From: Aurantiacibacter spongiae | GTDB lineage: Bacteria > Pseudomonadota > Alphaproteobacteria > Sphingomonadales > Sphingomonadaceae | Length of the DNA stretch: 64,000 nt | Direction: 5' to 3' | NCBI RefSeq assembly: GCF_003815535.1 | Contig: NZ_RPFZ01000001.1 | Coordinates: 2,783,858 to 2,847,857 of the forward strand | Position numbers and translations under genes: made by a program | Notes under the pieces: model-generated | What the model saw: the letters and a program-made list of their open reading frames with translations, nothing else | Database searches by the model: none | Told to the model about the DNA's origin: nothing | Shown: piece by piece, positions 15,183 to 25,600 of the stretch | Position numbering within the stretch: position 1 is the stretch's first letter | How the letters are laid out: every line of letters begins with the position of its first letter

Positions 15183-17525
15183 ATGGAACTCACCCCCACC
15201 GCGCTTGCCCTGCTGGGCCTTCTGCTGGCCGCCTGGACGGCCGGCGCGGTGTGGCTGGTGATCGGATCACTGCAACGCGCCCGCGCCGCCCGCGCCGCGC
15301 GTTCGACGGTACGCCGCCTGTCCCGCATGATAGAGGATTCTCCGGCAATTCCGCTGCTGGTGAAGACCGACGGCAAGATCGAGGGCCCGGACCGCCTGGC
15401 CGCCTGGCTCGGCCTCGCCCGGCTGCCCGGCTACCTGAGCGAACTGGATGGCGGCGACACCGGGCTGACGGAGTTCGACCTCGAACAGCTGCGCGACGCA
15501 GTGCGGCGGACGCAGAAGACAGCCGCGCCGTTTCGCATGGTCGTGACCCCGCGTGGTTCCGAGAAGAGCCTCGCCTTGCGCGGGCAACTCGCCGATACCG
15601 CGGTCAGCACCGGCGGGGCGGCGCTGGTCTGGTGGTTCGACTTCTCGGAAAGCCAAGGGGAGCTGGCGCGGCTGCGCGCCGAAACCGCACGGGCGCGCAA
15701 CGACTTCGCGGCGCTCGTGGGCCTGATCGAGGCCGCCCCGATGCCCATGTGGTTTCGTGGCCCGGACATGGCGCTGCGCCTCGTCAACAGCGCCTATGTC
15801 GAGGCGGTCGGAGCCAGGAACGCGCAGACGGTCGTCGACGAACAGGTGGAACTGGTGGAGACGGTCGACGGACTGACGGCTGCGCAGGTGGCGGCCCAGG
15901 CGCATGAGCGCGACCTGCCGGTGGAGCGCATCGTGCAGGCGACCGTCGGCAGCCAGCGCCGCTCGCTGCGCGTCAGCGACCTGCCGCTGGGGGAGGAGGG
16001 CGTCGCCGGTTACGCCGTCGATATCGAGGAAATGGAAGAGCAGGGGCGCGAGTTCCGGGCCTTCCGGGCCGCGCAGCGCTCCATGCTCGATCTGCTCAGC
16101 GTGGGGGTCGCGCAGTTCGATGCCGACCGGCGGCTGGCCTTTTCCAATCAGCCATTCCAGCGCATCTTCGCGCTGCCCGCCTCCACCCGGATCGATCCGC
16201 CGCAATTCGAACGGTTTCTGGATCTGGCGCGCGACAAGGGCCGCTTGCCCGAGGTCCGCGACTTTCCCGAATTCCGCAGCGAACTCGCCCACTGGTTCAC
16301 ACGGGATGCGCCGCACGAGGATGCCTGGACGTTGTCGGACGGCACCCATCTTCGCATCGTCGCCCAGCCAATGCCGGATGGCGGGCTGGTCCTGGTGGCG
16401 GAGGACCGCTCGGAGCAGCTGGCGCTCTCGGCGACGCGCGATACGCTCCTGCGAACGCGCACGGCGACCTTCGATTCGCTGTTCGAATCGCTGGGCGTTT
16501 TTGCTCCCGACGGCCGGATGCAATTGTGGAACCGCAGCTTTCCGGCGATCTGGGGTATTCCCGAGGAGTTTTTCGACGAACATCCGCATGTCGACAAGCT
16601 GCTCGACCGCATTTCCAACCGGCTTGCCCGCCCCGGCCAGCGCAAGGCGATCGGCGAGGTCGTGCGCGCCGCCACGCTCGACCGGCGGCAGATGGGCGGG
16701 CAGGTCATGCTCTCGGACGGGCGCACGCTGGAATTTGCGGGCGTACCGCTGCCCGACGGCAACGGCCTGCTGACGGTCATGGACGTCACCGATTCGACCA
16801 AGGCCGAGGAAGCGCTGCGCGAACGTGCCAGTGCGCTGGAGGAAGCGGACGCGGTAAAGACCCGCTTCCTCGCCAACATGTCCTACGAATTCCGCACGCC
16901 GCTCACTTCCATCGGCGGCTTTGCCGAATTGCTGCAATCGGGCGTGGCGGGCGAACTGAGTGAGCAGGGCAAGGAATATGCAGGGGCCATCGTCACGTCG
17001 GTCGCGCGCCTGTCGAAGCAGATCGAAAGCGTGCTGGATCTGACCCAGAGCGAAGCCGGACTGCTGCCGATGGCGACCGAGGAGGTGGATCTGTTCACGT
17101 TCACCACGCAGGTGGTGCGTGCCAGGGAGGATGCCATCGAGGCGAAGAACCTGACGCTCGACCTGCGCGGGGATCGCGGCGCGGGATCGGTCATGGCCGA
17201 CGCCCGGCAGCTCGGCCGCGCCCTGGGCAACCTGCTCGACAACGCCATCGACGCCACGCCTGACGGGGGCCGGATCCTCGTCGCGCTGACCCGCCGCAAG
17301 TCGGGTGCGCGCATCGTCATCTCGGATAACGGGGAGGGGATGAAGCCGAGTGAACTCGCCCGCGCCATGGACGGCTACCGCCTGGGGGGCGAGGCGGGAG
17401 AAAGCGAAGGCAAGCGCGGGCTCGGCCTGCCGCTCGCCCGGCAGCTTATCGAGGCGCATGGCGGGCGACTGGAAATCCAGAGCGAGAAAGGCGCCGGCAC
17501 GACCGCGACGGTCTTGCTGCCATGA
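15183..17525 (+). CDS. divL: DivL-type PAS-containing tyrosine pseudo-histidine kinase
   Basis: 780 residues. One N-terminal membrane helix (about 6-29) is followed by several PAS-like segments (about 90-540), a dimerisation helix and an HATPase domain. The H-box reads NMSYEFRTPL, with Tyr568 where histidine kinases have the phosphorylated histidine. This is the hallmark of DivL, which in Caulobacter acts with CckA and DivK to control CtrA and polarity rather than as an ordinary kinase. The ATP-binding part is intact in outline: N box NLLDNAIDA, G1 DNGEGM, G2 GLGLPLARQLIEAHGG. The downstream tsaE-amgK-murU-addBA order also fits the alphaproteobacterial divL locus. Start is ATG 15183. Confidence 0.9.
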   Translation: MELTPTALALLGLLLAAWTAGAVWLVIGSLQRARAARAARSTVRRLSRMIEDSPAIPLLVKTDGKIEGPDRLAAWLGLARLPGYLSELDGGDTGLTEFDLEQLRDAVRRTQKTAAPFRMVVTPRGSEKSLALRGQLADTAVSTGGAALVWWFDFSESQGELARLRAETARARNDFAALVGLIEAAPMPMWFRGPDMALRLVNSAYVEAVGARNAQTVVDEQVELVETVDGLTAAQVAAQAHERDLPVERIVQATVGSQRRSLRVSDLPLGEEGVAGYAVDIEEMEEQGREFRAFRAAQRSMLDLLSVGVAQFDADRRLAFSNQPFQRIFALPASTRIDPPQFERFLDLARDKGRLPEVRDFPEFRSELAHWFTRDAPHEDAWTLSDGTHLRIVAQPMPDGGLVLVAEDRSEQLALSATRDTLLRTRTATFDSLFESLGVFAPDGRMQLWNRSFPAIWGIPEEFFDEHPHVDKLLDRISNRLARPGQRKAIGEVVRAATLDRRQMGGQVMLSDGRTLEFAGVPLPDGNGLLTVMDVTDSTKAEEALRERASALEEADAVKTRFLANMSYEFRTPLTSIGGFAELLQSGVAGELSEQGKEYAGAIVTSVARLSKQIESVLDLTQSEAGLLPMATEEVDLFTFTTQVVRAREDAIEAKNLTLDLRGDRGAGSVMADARQLGRALGNLLDNAIDATPDGGRILVALTRRKSGARIVISDNGEGMKPSELARAMDGYRLGGEAGESEGKRGLGLPLARQLIEAHGGRLEIQSEKGAGTTATVLLP

Positions 17526-17544
17526 CCGATCGGTGCGCGCCGTG

Positions 17545-17982
17545 ATGACACTCGACCTGCCCGATCTGGCCGCGATGCAGGCTTTCGGCGCGCGGATCGC
17601 CGGGCGGCTGGAGGCAGGTGACGTGGTGGCCCTTTCCGGCGGCCTGGGCGCCGGAAAGACCACGCTCGCGCGGGCGATCCTGCATGCCCTTGGTCACGAG
17701 GGCGAGGTGCCGTCACCGACCTTTACCATCGTGGAAATCTACGAAAATCTGCGCCTCCCCGTCGTTCACGCCGATTTCTACCGGCTCGCCGATCCCCGGG
17801 AAGTCGGCCAGATCGGCCTCGACGACTACCGCGACGGGGCCGCGCTGCTGGCCGAGTGGCCCGACCATGCCGGCGGCTTCGCGCACGAGTGCACCTGCCT
17901 TTCGGTTGAGCTGGAAACTGCGGAAGAGGGGCGCAGGGCGATTGTCGAAGGGGGGCAGGCTTGGCTAGGGCGTATGCCATGA
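17545..17982 (+). CDS. tsaE: tRNA threonylcarbamoyladenosine biosynthesis ATPase TsaE
   Basis: 145-residue P-loop ATPase that drives the TsaB-TsaD-TsaE complex to make the universal t6A modification on ANN-decoding tRNAs. The Walker A GGLGAGKTT is at residues 32-40 and the characteristic SPTFTIVE and VHADFYRL segments follow. ATG 17545 was chosen; GTG codons at 17542 and 17533 are in frame. It starts 19 bp after divL and overlaps the next gene by the 4-bp ATGA junction at 17979-17982. tsaB and tsaD are not in the window. Confidence 0.95.
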   Translation: MTLDLPDLAAMQAFGARIAGRLEAGDVVALSGGLGAGKTTLARAILHALGHEGEVPSPTFTIVEIYENLRLPVVHADFYRLADPREVGQIGLDDYRDGAALLAEWPDHAGGFAHECTCLSVELETAEEGRRAIVEGGQAWLGRMP

Positions 17983-18971
17983 GCGAGACAATTCCCGACG
18001 GCGTAGAAAAATTCCTCACCGACGCGGGGTGGCAGGGCGCGGCGATCGACCCGCTGCCCGGCGATGCCAGTTTCCGCCGCTACTACCGGGTACGGCGGGG
18101 GGAAGACCGGGCGATGCTGATGGACGCGCCGCCCCCGCACGAGGATCCTAGGCCCTTCCTGCTGGTCGGCAAGTGGCTGACCGAGCATGGCCTGCGCGCT
18201 CCGCGCATCTACGCCGAAGCGCCGCAGCGCGGCCTCGTGCTGATCGAGGATTTCGGCGACGACCGGATGCGCGATTTCCTCGACGACAACCCGGACGCGG
18301 AACGCGAAATCTACACCAGAGCAATAGACGCGCTGGTCGAACTGCATGCTCGTCCGCCCGGTCCGTTCGATGCCTACTCGCTGGAAACCTATCTGCGCGA
18401 AGTCTCGCTGTTTCCCGACTGGTTCTGCCGCGCGGCGGATCTCGGCGTCGACGCAATGGGGTTCGAGGCGGCCTGGCGCGAGGTGCTCGAACCGCTTCTC
18501 GAACGCCAGCAACCGGGCGTCACGGTGCTGCGCGATTATCACGCCGAGAACATCATGCTGCTGGGCGCGGACGGAACCTATACGGGGGAACAGGGGCTGA
18601 TCGACTTCCAGGATGCGCTGGTCGGGCATCCGGCCTACGACATCGTCTCCCTGTTGCAGGATGCGCGCCGCGACGTCGCCCCGGACCTGGAGGCGGCGAT
18701 GCTCGAGCATTACCGCGCGCGCGTCGATTGCGACCGCGACTTCGATGCCGATTACGCCCGCCTCGGCGCGCAGCGCAACGCCAAGATCGTCGGCATCTTC
18801 GCGCGCTTGTGGAAGCGCGACGGCAAGCCGCGCTACCTGCCGATGATTCCGCGCGTGTGGGACGCGATGGAGCGCGACCTTGCGCATCCGGCGCTCGAGC
18901 CTGTCGCCCGCTGGTTCGATGCGAACATTCCGGACGAGGTGCGCGAACACAGGGGAGGGGTGCTCGGATGA
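17979..18971 (+). CDS. amgK: N-acetylmuramate/N-acetylglucosamine kinase AmgK
   Basis: 330-residue aminoglycoside-phosphotransferase-fold kinase. The catalytic loop LRDYHAENIM (Asp186, Asn191) and the metal-binding IDFQDALVGHPAYDIVSLLQDAR (Asp219) are present; the ATP-contact glycine segment is PGDASFRRYYRV. Together with its neighbour murU it matches AmgK, which makes MurNAc 1-phosphate (and GlcNAc 1-phosphate) from sugars released during wall turnover. ATG 17979 overlaps the tsaE stop (ATGA) and the end overlaps murU in the same manner. Annotation pipelines often call such genes only phosphotransferase; the murU linkage is the reason for the specific name. Confidence 0.88.
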   Translation: MSETIPDGVEKFLTDAGWQGAAIDPLPGDASFRRYYRVRRGEDRAMLMDAPPPHEDPRPFLLVGKWLTEHGLRAPRIYAEAPQRGLVLIEDFGDDRMRDFLDDNPDAEREIYTRAIDALVELHARPPGPFDAYSLETYLREVSLFPDWFCRAADLGVDAMGFEAAWREVLEPLLERQQPGVTVLRDYHAENIMLLGADGTYTGEQGLIDFQDALVGHPAYDIVSLLQDARRDVAPDLEAAMLEHYRARVDCDRDFDADYARLGAQRNAKIVGIFARLWKRDGKPRYLPMIPRVWDAMERDLAHPALEPVARWFDANIPDEVREHRGGVLG

Positions 18972-19684
18972 CCGAACTCGCCAGCGATACCGCGATGGTG
19001 CTCGCCGCCGGTCTGGGCAAGCGGATGCGGCCGCTCACCGCGACGCAGCCCAAGCCGATGGTTCGCGTGGCCGGCAAGCCGCTGCTCGATCATGCGCTGG
19101 ACCGGCTGGCCGATGCCGGCATCGCGCGCGCCGTCGTCAACGTCCATTACCTCGCCGATACGGTCGAAGCGCATCTGAAGGAGCGGACGAAACCTGCGAT
19201 TACCATTTCGGACGAACGGGAGGAACTTCTGGAAACAGGCGGCGGCATCGTACTGGCCGAACCGCACCTGCCCGATCCGTTCTTCTGCCTGAACTCGGAC
19301 AATATCTGGCTCGACGGACCGCGCGATTGCTTCGCCGACCTGTCGGCCGCCTGGGATGCGGACAGGATGGACGCGCTCTTGTTGCTGGTGCCGCACAAGG
19401 GCGCGCGCAATTTCAGCGGGCGCGGCGATTTCTACATGGACCCGCAAGGCCGCGTCTCGCGTCGCTCCGCGAGCCGGGTGGCGCCCTTCGTTTTCACCGG
19501 CATACAGCTTATCGCCAAACGGCTGATGCGCGACGCGCCGCAGGGCAAGTTCTCGACCAATATCCTGTGGGACCGCGCCATCGAGGAGGGGCGGCTTTTC
19601 GGTACGGCCTTTACCGGCCAATGGTTCGAAGTGGGTACGCCCGGCGCCATTCGCCCCACCGAAGAGGCGCTGGCGGGCCATTGA
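18968..19684 (+). CDS. murU: N-acetylmuramate alpha-1-phosphate uridylyltransferase MurU
   Basis: 238-residue nucleotidyltransferase. The signature LAAGLGKRMRPLT near residues 12-24 and TQPKPMVRVAGKPLLDHALD bind UTP and the sugar phosphate, and the metal-binding aspartate lies in LNSDNIW. It converts MurNAc 1-phosphate to UDP-MurNAc, completing the recycling shunt begun by AmgK. This shunt bypasses MurA and MurB, and in Pseudomonas it gives intrinsic tolerance to fosfomycin. ATG 18968 overlaps the amgK stop, and its stop shares one base with the addB start (TGATG). Confidence 0.9.
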   Translation: MTELASDTAMVLAAGLGKRMRPLTATQPKPMVRVAGKPLLDHALDRLADAGIARAVVNVHYLADTVEAHLKERTKPAITISDEREELLETGGGIVLAEPHLPDPFFCLNSDNIWLDGPRDCFADLSAAWDADRMDALLLLVPHKGARNFSGRGDFYMDPQGRVSRRSASRVAPFVFTGIQLIAKRLMRDAPQGKFSTNILWDRAIEEGRLFGTAFTGQWFEVGTPGAIRPTEEALAGH

Positions 19685-22653
19685 TGAACGTCGCAAGGCC
19701 GCCGGCACCACAGGTCTATTCCATCGCCGCCCATCGCGGGTTCGCCGACGCGCTCGTTGCGGGGCTGGTTCCGCGGTATGCCGATGGCGATACCGGACTG
19801 GCGCGGCTGACCCTGCTGCTCCCGTCCGCCCGCGCGGCGCGCACGATGTTGGACGCCTTCGTGCGCCATGCTGGTGACACTGGCCGCGAAGGCTTGCTGA
19901 TGCCGCGAATGGTGCTGGTGGGGGATCTCGATCTCGACGAGGCGCTCGGTCCGGTGTTCGATTCGCTCGGCGCGGGCGCCGCCATCCCGCCCGCTGCCGA
20001 TCCCACCCGCCGCTGGTTGCGACTGGCGCAGATGATCCGCGAGCAGCATGGCGAGAATGCGCCGAAGGGAAATGCCCTGCTGCGGCTGGCCTTCGAGACG
20101 GGGCAGGTGATGGACCGGCTGCTGGTCGAGGAAATCGCGCCCGAGGATCTGCTGTCCGACCAGGTGCTCGATCTGGTCGGCGACCTCTCGGATCACTGGC
20201 GCGAGTACCTGCACCTGTTCGCCACGGTCCAGCGGCGATGGCTCGCCGAACTGGCGGAACGCGGGGAACTCGACGCGGCGGCCCGGCGCAACCTGCTGTT
20301 CCGCGAAGCGGCAAGACGCATGCGCGCAGATCCGCCCGCAACGCCCTTCGTCGCGGCCGGGGTGACGAGCGCCGCGCCCGCGCTCGCCCGGCTGCTCAGG
20401 ACGGTGGCCGAACTGCCGCAGGGGGCGGTGGTGCTGCCCGATCTGGACCTGTCGATGGATGATGCCGTTTGGGACGAACTGGGCGCGGCGGGCGAGACAT
20501 CCGCCGAAACCCCGTTCGGACGCGGCGACGCCGTCACCCATCCGCAATATCACCTGAAATTGCTGCTCAACCGCATGGGCATAGCGCGGGCGGAGGTCCA
20601 GCACTGGCACCGCGCAGGCATGACCAAGGGGCCGCCCGAGCGCAGCCACGCGATCTCCAGCCTGTTCCTGCCGCCGCAGGCGAGCAAGGCGTGGGTCGAT
20701 CTGCCCCCCGCTCGCCGGCGCATGGCGGGGGTGCGGCTGGTCGAGACGGCCAATCCTGAGGAAGAGGCGCAAACCGTCGCGTTGATGGTGCGCGAGGCCT
20801 TGGAAACGCCCGAGCGGCGCGTCGCCGTCGTCACACCCGATCGTGGCCTGGCGGGGCGCGTGGTCCATCACTTGCGGCGCTGGAATGTCGAAGCGGACGA
20901 TTCCGCTGGCCGGCCCCTGTCGCAGACCGCGGCGGGAAGGGTGCTGCTGTTGCTGGCAGAGGTTGCGGCGCAGGCGGCGGCGCCTGTTCCCCTCGTCGCC
21001 CTGCTCGAACATCCGCTGGTCGCGGCGGGGGAGGGCCGGGCGCGATGGCTCGCCGCCGTGCGCCGGTTCGAACTTGCCCTGCGCGGTCCGCGCAAGCAGC
21101 CGGGCCTCGAACCGTTGCGAACGCTCGCCCGGCAGGCGAAGGCGGCCGAATGGTGGGAGATGGTCGAACCCACGCTTTCCCCCCTGATGGGCGAGAGTGC
21201 GCGCGATCTCGCCGTCTGGCTGGATCTGCTGGCGGAAGCGGCCGAATCGCTGTGCGGCGATGCGGTCTGGGCACGCGAGGACGGGCGGTCGCTATCCGCA
21301 TTCGTCGATGACCTGCGCCTGCCGGCGCGCGATACCCCGATCGCGCTCGAACCTGCTGACCTGCCCGCGGCGCTGCGCGACGCGATGGACAGGGTGGCAG
21401 TGCGCCCGCCCTATGGCGGCCATCCTCGCGTCGCGATCTACGGTCTGCTCGAAGCGCGGATGACCCGCGCCGATCTGGTGATCTGCGCCGGGTTGAACGA
21501 GGGGACCTGGCCGCCCACGCCCGCTTCCGATCCGCTGCTGGCCCCCGCCGTGCTGCGCGCACTGGGCGTGCCGGGGGCGGAGTTTCGCATCGGGCTCGCC
21601 GCGCACGACCTCGCCGGAGCGATGGGGGCGCCCGACGTCGTGCTCACCCGGGCGCGCCGCGATGTCGCCGGACCGGCCATCGCCTCGCGCTTCGTGTTGC
21701 GGGTCCGCGCCCTGCTGGGCGCCGATCTGGTGCAACGCCACGAAGATGCGGACGTGGTGACACTCGCCCGGGCGCTCGATGACGGACGCCCCGTGCCGCA
21801 TCATCCGCGTCCACAACCCATGCCCGGCGCGGATCAGCGGGCCATGCCGATCAGCGTCACCGCGCTCGACCGTCTGCGATCCGATCCGTATCAGTTCTAC
21901 GCCGCGAAGATCCTGCGCCTGGGCGAACTCGATCCGCTCGACGCCGAACCTGGCCCGGCGTGGCAGGGCAGCCTGGCGCATGCGATCCTGGAAGGATGGC
22001 ACAAGGGCGAGGGATCGCTGGAAGAAATGGCGGACAGGCACTTGCGCGAATTGTCCGCCCACCCGCTGCTGCGCGCCATGTGGCGACCGCGGCTGCTGAA
22101 GGCGCTCGAATGGATTGCCCTGCGGATCGAGGCCGATCCGGCGCGCACTCCGGCGGCCATCGAACAGTGGGGCGAAATGGAGGTGCGCGGGATCCGCATC
22201 TTCGGCAAGGCGGACCGGATAGATCGCGCGGCCGACGGATCGCTCGCGGTGGTCGATTACAAGACCGGTTCGCCGCCTTCGGGGCGCGCGGTCGAGGCGG
22301 GTTACGCACTTCAGCTCGGCACGATCGGCCTGATCGCGAAGGCGGGAGGGTTCGAGGGGCTGTCGGGCGATCCGGCGAAGTTCGAATACTGGTCGCTGGG
22401 CCGCGATGCGAAGTCCGAAACCGGGTTCGGCTACGTCGCGACGCCGATCCTCGAAGATGGCAAGCGCAGCGGCATCCCGCCGGGAGAATTCCTGCCCCAG
22501 ACCCGCGAGTTCCTGCACGACGCGCTCGAGAAATGGATTCTCGGCAATGCGCCCTTCACCGCGCGTCTCAACCCCGATGCGCCGGGATACGACACCTACG
22601 ACCAGCTCATGCGGCTCGGCGAATGGCAGGGCCGCGAAGGGGACGTGGCATGA
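19684..22653 (+). CDS. addB: Double-strand break repair protein AddB
   Basis: 989-residue subunit of the alphaproteobacterial AddAB helicase-nuclease, which resects double-strand ends for RecA-dependent repair in place of RecBCD. The N-terminal inactive helicase-like part contains LLLPSARAARTML where a Walker A would be. The C-terminal PD-(D/E)XK nuclease is visible as FGKADRIDR and VVDYKTGSPP, with Asp858 and Lys860. I do not see the clear four-cysteine iron-sulphur cluster of Gram-positive AddB. ATG 19684 overlaps the murU stop, and the end overlaps addA by 4 bp. Confidence 0.95.
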   Translation: MNVARPPAPQVYSIAAHRGFADALVAGLVPRYADGDTGLARLTLLLPSARAARTMLDAFVRHAGDTGREGLLMPRMVLVGDLDLDEALGPVFDSLGAGAAIPPAADPTRRWLRLAQMIREQHGENAPKGNALLRLAFETGQVMDRLLVEEIAPEDLLSDQVLDLVGDLSDHWREYLHLFATVQRRWLAELAERGELDAAARRNLLFREAARRMRADPPATPFVAAGVTSAAPALARLLRTVAELPQGAVVLPDLDLSMDDAVWDELGAAGETSAETPFGRGDAVTHPQYHLKLLLNRMGIARAEVQHWHRAGMTKGPPERSHAISSLFLPPQASKAWVDLPPARRRMAGVRLVETANPEEEAQTVALMVREALETPERRVAVVTPDRGLAGRVVHHLRRWNVEADDSAGRPLSQTAAGRVLLLLAEVAAQAAAPVPLVALLEHPLVAAGEGRARWLAAVRRFELALRGPRKQPGLEPLRTLARQAKAAEWWEMVEPTLSPLMGESARDLAVWLDLLAEAAESLCGDAVWAREDGRSLSAFVDDLRLPARDTPIALEPADLPAALRDAMDRVAVRPPYGGHPRVAIYGLLEARMTRADLVICAGLNEGTWPPTPASDPLLAPAVLRALGVPGAEFRIGLAAHDLAGAMGAPDVVLTRARRDVAGPAIASRFVLRVRALLGADLVQRHEDADVVTLARALDDGRPVPHHPRPQPMPGADQRAMPISVTALDRLRSDPYQFYAAKILRLGELDPLDAEPGPAWQGSLAHAILEGWHKGEGSLEEMADRHLRELSAHPLLRAMWRPRLLKALEWIALRIEADPARTPAAIEQWGEMEVRGIRIFGKADRIDRAADGSLAVVDYKTGSPPSGRAVEAGYALQLGTIGLIAKAGGFEGLSGDPAKFEYWSLGRDAKSETGFGYVATPILEDGKRSGIPPGEFLPQTREFLHDALEKWILGNAPFTARLNPDAPGYDTYDQLMRLGEWQGREGDVA

Positions 22654-25600
22654 GCGGCCGGGTTTTTCCATTGAAGGACAATCAACGCTACGCGGTCGAA
22701 CCTGCCGATAGCGTGTGGCTGTCCGCATCGGCAGGAACGGGCAAGACGCAGGTGCTTTCGGCGCGCGTGCTGCGCCTGCTGCTGACGCCGGGCGTGAAGC
22801 CCGAACAGATCCTCTGCCTCACCTTTACCAAGGCCGGTGCGGCGGAAATGGCGACCCGCGTGAACGAGGTGCTCGCGAACTGGGTGCGGATGAAGCCCGA
22901 GGCGCTCGCCGCCGACCTCTCCGCCATCAGCGCGGCGGTGGACGACCAGACGCAGGAGCGGGCGCGGACGCTTTTCGCGAGTGTTCTCGACTGCCCCGGC
23001 GGCGGCCTGCGCATCGACACCATCCACGCCTTCGCGCAGTGGCTGCTCGCGGCTTTCCCGCAGGAGGCGGGCCTCGTCCCCGGCACGCGCCCGATGGAGG
23101 ATCGCGACCGGGACCTGCTGGCCGACCGGGTGCTGCGCGATCTGCTGGTCAAGTGGCAGTCGGCCGACCGTGACGCGGTGGAGGCGCTCGAGATGCTTTC
23201 CCTGCGGATGGGGCCGGACGGGGCGAGGGGCTGGCTGATGCGCTGCGCTCAGGCGCGCGAGGCGTGGTTTGGCGCAGGCTCCTGGCAACCGCCGATGCGC
23301 GAACGGGTGGAACGGCTTCTCGGGCTGGAGGCGAGCGTGACCCGCGACAGCCTGTGCGCGCTTTGCGCCGACGACCAGGCGGGAATCGACCTCGTGCGGC
23401 AGGTCATGTGGGCATATGACGGCTGGGGAGCGAAGAGCGGACGAAAGTTCGCCGAGCTGACCGGCGAGTGGCTTACCCGCGCACCAGCGGATCGGTTCGA
23501 GGGCAGCGCGGACCTTCTCGGGCAGCTCTACAACGACAAGGGATTGCTGAAGCACCAGACCAACCTGGAAAAACAGGACGAGACCGTCACCGGGCTGGCG
23601 GAACGGGCGCGCGAATTCCTGCACGGCGTCGCGGAGAAGGCAGCCCTGCTGGCGCTGGTCGACGTGGTCACGCCGGCGCTGGAAGTCGGGCGCAAATTCG
23701 CGATCGCATGGGACGAGGCCAAGGCGCGCGAGGGACTGGTCGATTTCGACGACCTCATCCGCCGTGCCGCCGCATTGCTCGGCAAGTCGGACATGTCCGC
23801 GTGGATCCGCTACAAGCTGGACCGCCAGTTCGATCATATCCTGGTGGACGAGGCGCAGGACACCAACGCGGCGCAATGGCGAATCATCGATGCGCTGACC
23901 GACGATTTCTTTGCCGGACTTGGCCAGAAGGACGGCCGCGAGCGCACCATTTTCGTCGTCGGCGACTACAAGCAGGCGATCTTCGGCTTCCAGGGCACGA
24001 GCCCGGAAAACTTCGCCGCCGCGCGCAATCGCTATGCGGAACTGATGCGTGTGCGGGTGGAAAACCAGCTCGGGCTGAGGCGGGAGCTGACGGCGCGCGA
24101 ACTGCGTGACCTGGGCCTGGGCCGCTCCTACCGCACGGCGCAGAGCATTCTTGGCTTCGTCGACCGGGCCATTGCGGCCATCGGCCACGACGCCTTCGGC
24201 CTGGACCGGCAACCCGAGCCGCACAGGGGCGACGAACGCCCGGGTCTCGTCACCTTGTGGCAACCCGTTTCCGGCCAGGCCGACGACTCCGAAAGCGAGG
24301 GCGAGGGGCCGGAACTGCGTGTCTCCGAACCCGAGCGAATTATGGCCGATCGCATCGCCGCGCAGATACGCCGCTGGATGGATCGCGGTTTTCCGCTGGT
24401 GAAGGGGCGCGCGCGCAACGCCACGCCGGGCGACGTCATGGTGCTGGTGCGCAAGCGCAAGGACCTGGCCGGTCTGATTGTCGCGCGGCTGCATGCTGCC
24501 GGCGTGCCGGTGGCCGGCGTGGACCGTCTGCGTCTGGGGGCGCCGCTCGCGGTGAGGGATCTGATGGCAGCCCTGCGCTTCGCCGCACAGCCGAGCGACG
24601 ATCTGAGCCTCGCCTGCCTGCTGGTGTCGCCGGTGTTCGGATGGAGCCAGCAGGATCTGCTCGACCACGGCTGGCGCGAGAAGGGCAGGGGTCTGTGGGA
24701 TCATCTGCGCGATTCCCGGGCGGCGCAGGTGGTGGAGACGGTCGCGTCGCTGCGCGATCTTCTTGCCCGCGCCGATTTCGAGCCTCCCCAGGCGCTGCTT
24801 CACTGGCTGCTGGTCGGTCCGTGGCAGGCCCGCCGCAAGCTCGTCGCCCGCCTGGGGCGCGAGGCGAACGATCCCATCGACGAGTTGCTCAACGCGGCGC
24901 TGCAATTCTCCGCCAATAATACGCCGAGCGTGCAGGGCTTCATTCGCTGGTTCGACGCCGGCGAGGGCGAACTCAAGCGCGAGGCGGAAGGCGGCGGCGA
25001 TCTGGTGCGGGTCATGACGGTCCACGGATCGAAGGGATTGCAGGCACCCATCGTCATCCTGGCCGATGCGTGCGGCAACCCCGACGCCTCCCGCACGACC
25101 GGTCTGGAATTGCGGGAACGGCTGGCCGACGGGGAAGGGCGGCTCCTTCCGCTGCCGCCCCTGTCGAAGGACGAGCGTGTTGGCCGCGTCGCCGAGGCGG
25201 AAGAAGCGGCAAGGGCGGCCGAGCGGCAGGAACACTGGCGCTTGCTCTACGTCGCCATGACGCGGGCGGAGGAGGCGCTGTTCATCGGCGGAGCGCTGGG
25301 CAAGCGGGAGAAGGAACCCGCCGCCGACAGCTGGTATGCCCGCCTCGCCCCGCTGTTCGGCGGCGACTGGCTCGACGACCCTGACTGGACTGCGCGAAAG
25401 GAACTGGGCGAACGGGCCGACGAGGTTGCGGATCGATCGCAGGCCGATCTGCCCATTCCGCCGGTGCTGCCCGACTGGGCGCTTGCCCCCGTCGGCCCGG
25501 AACCGCGCCCGCCCCGGCCCCTGGCGCCCTCCGCGGGGGCGGAGGAAACGGGTGCGGACCCGCCGCTGCCGCCAGCGCAGGCCGCCATTGCCGCGCGGCG

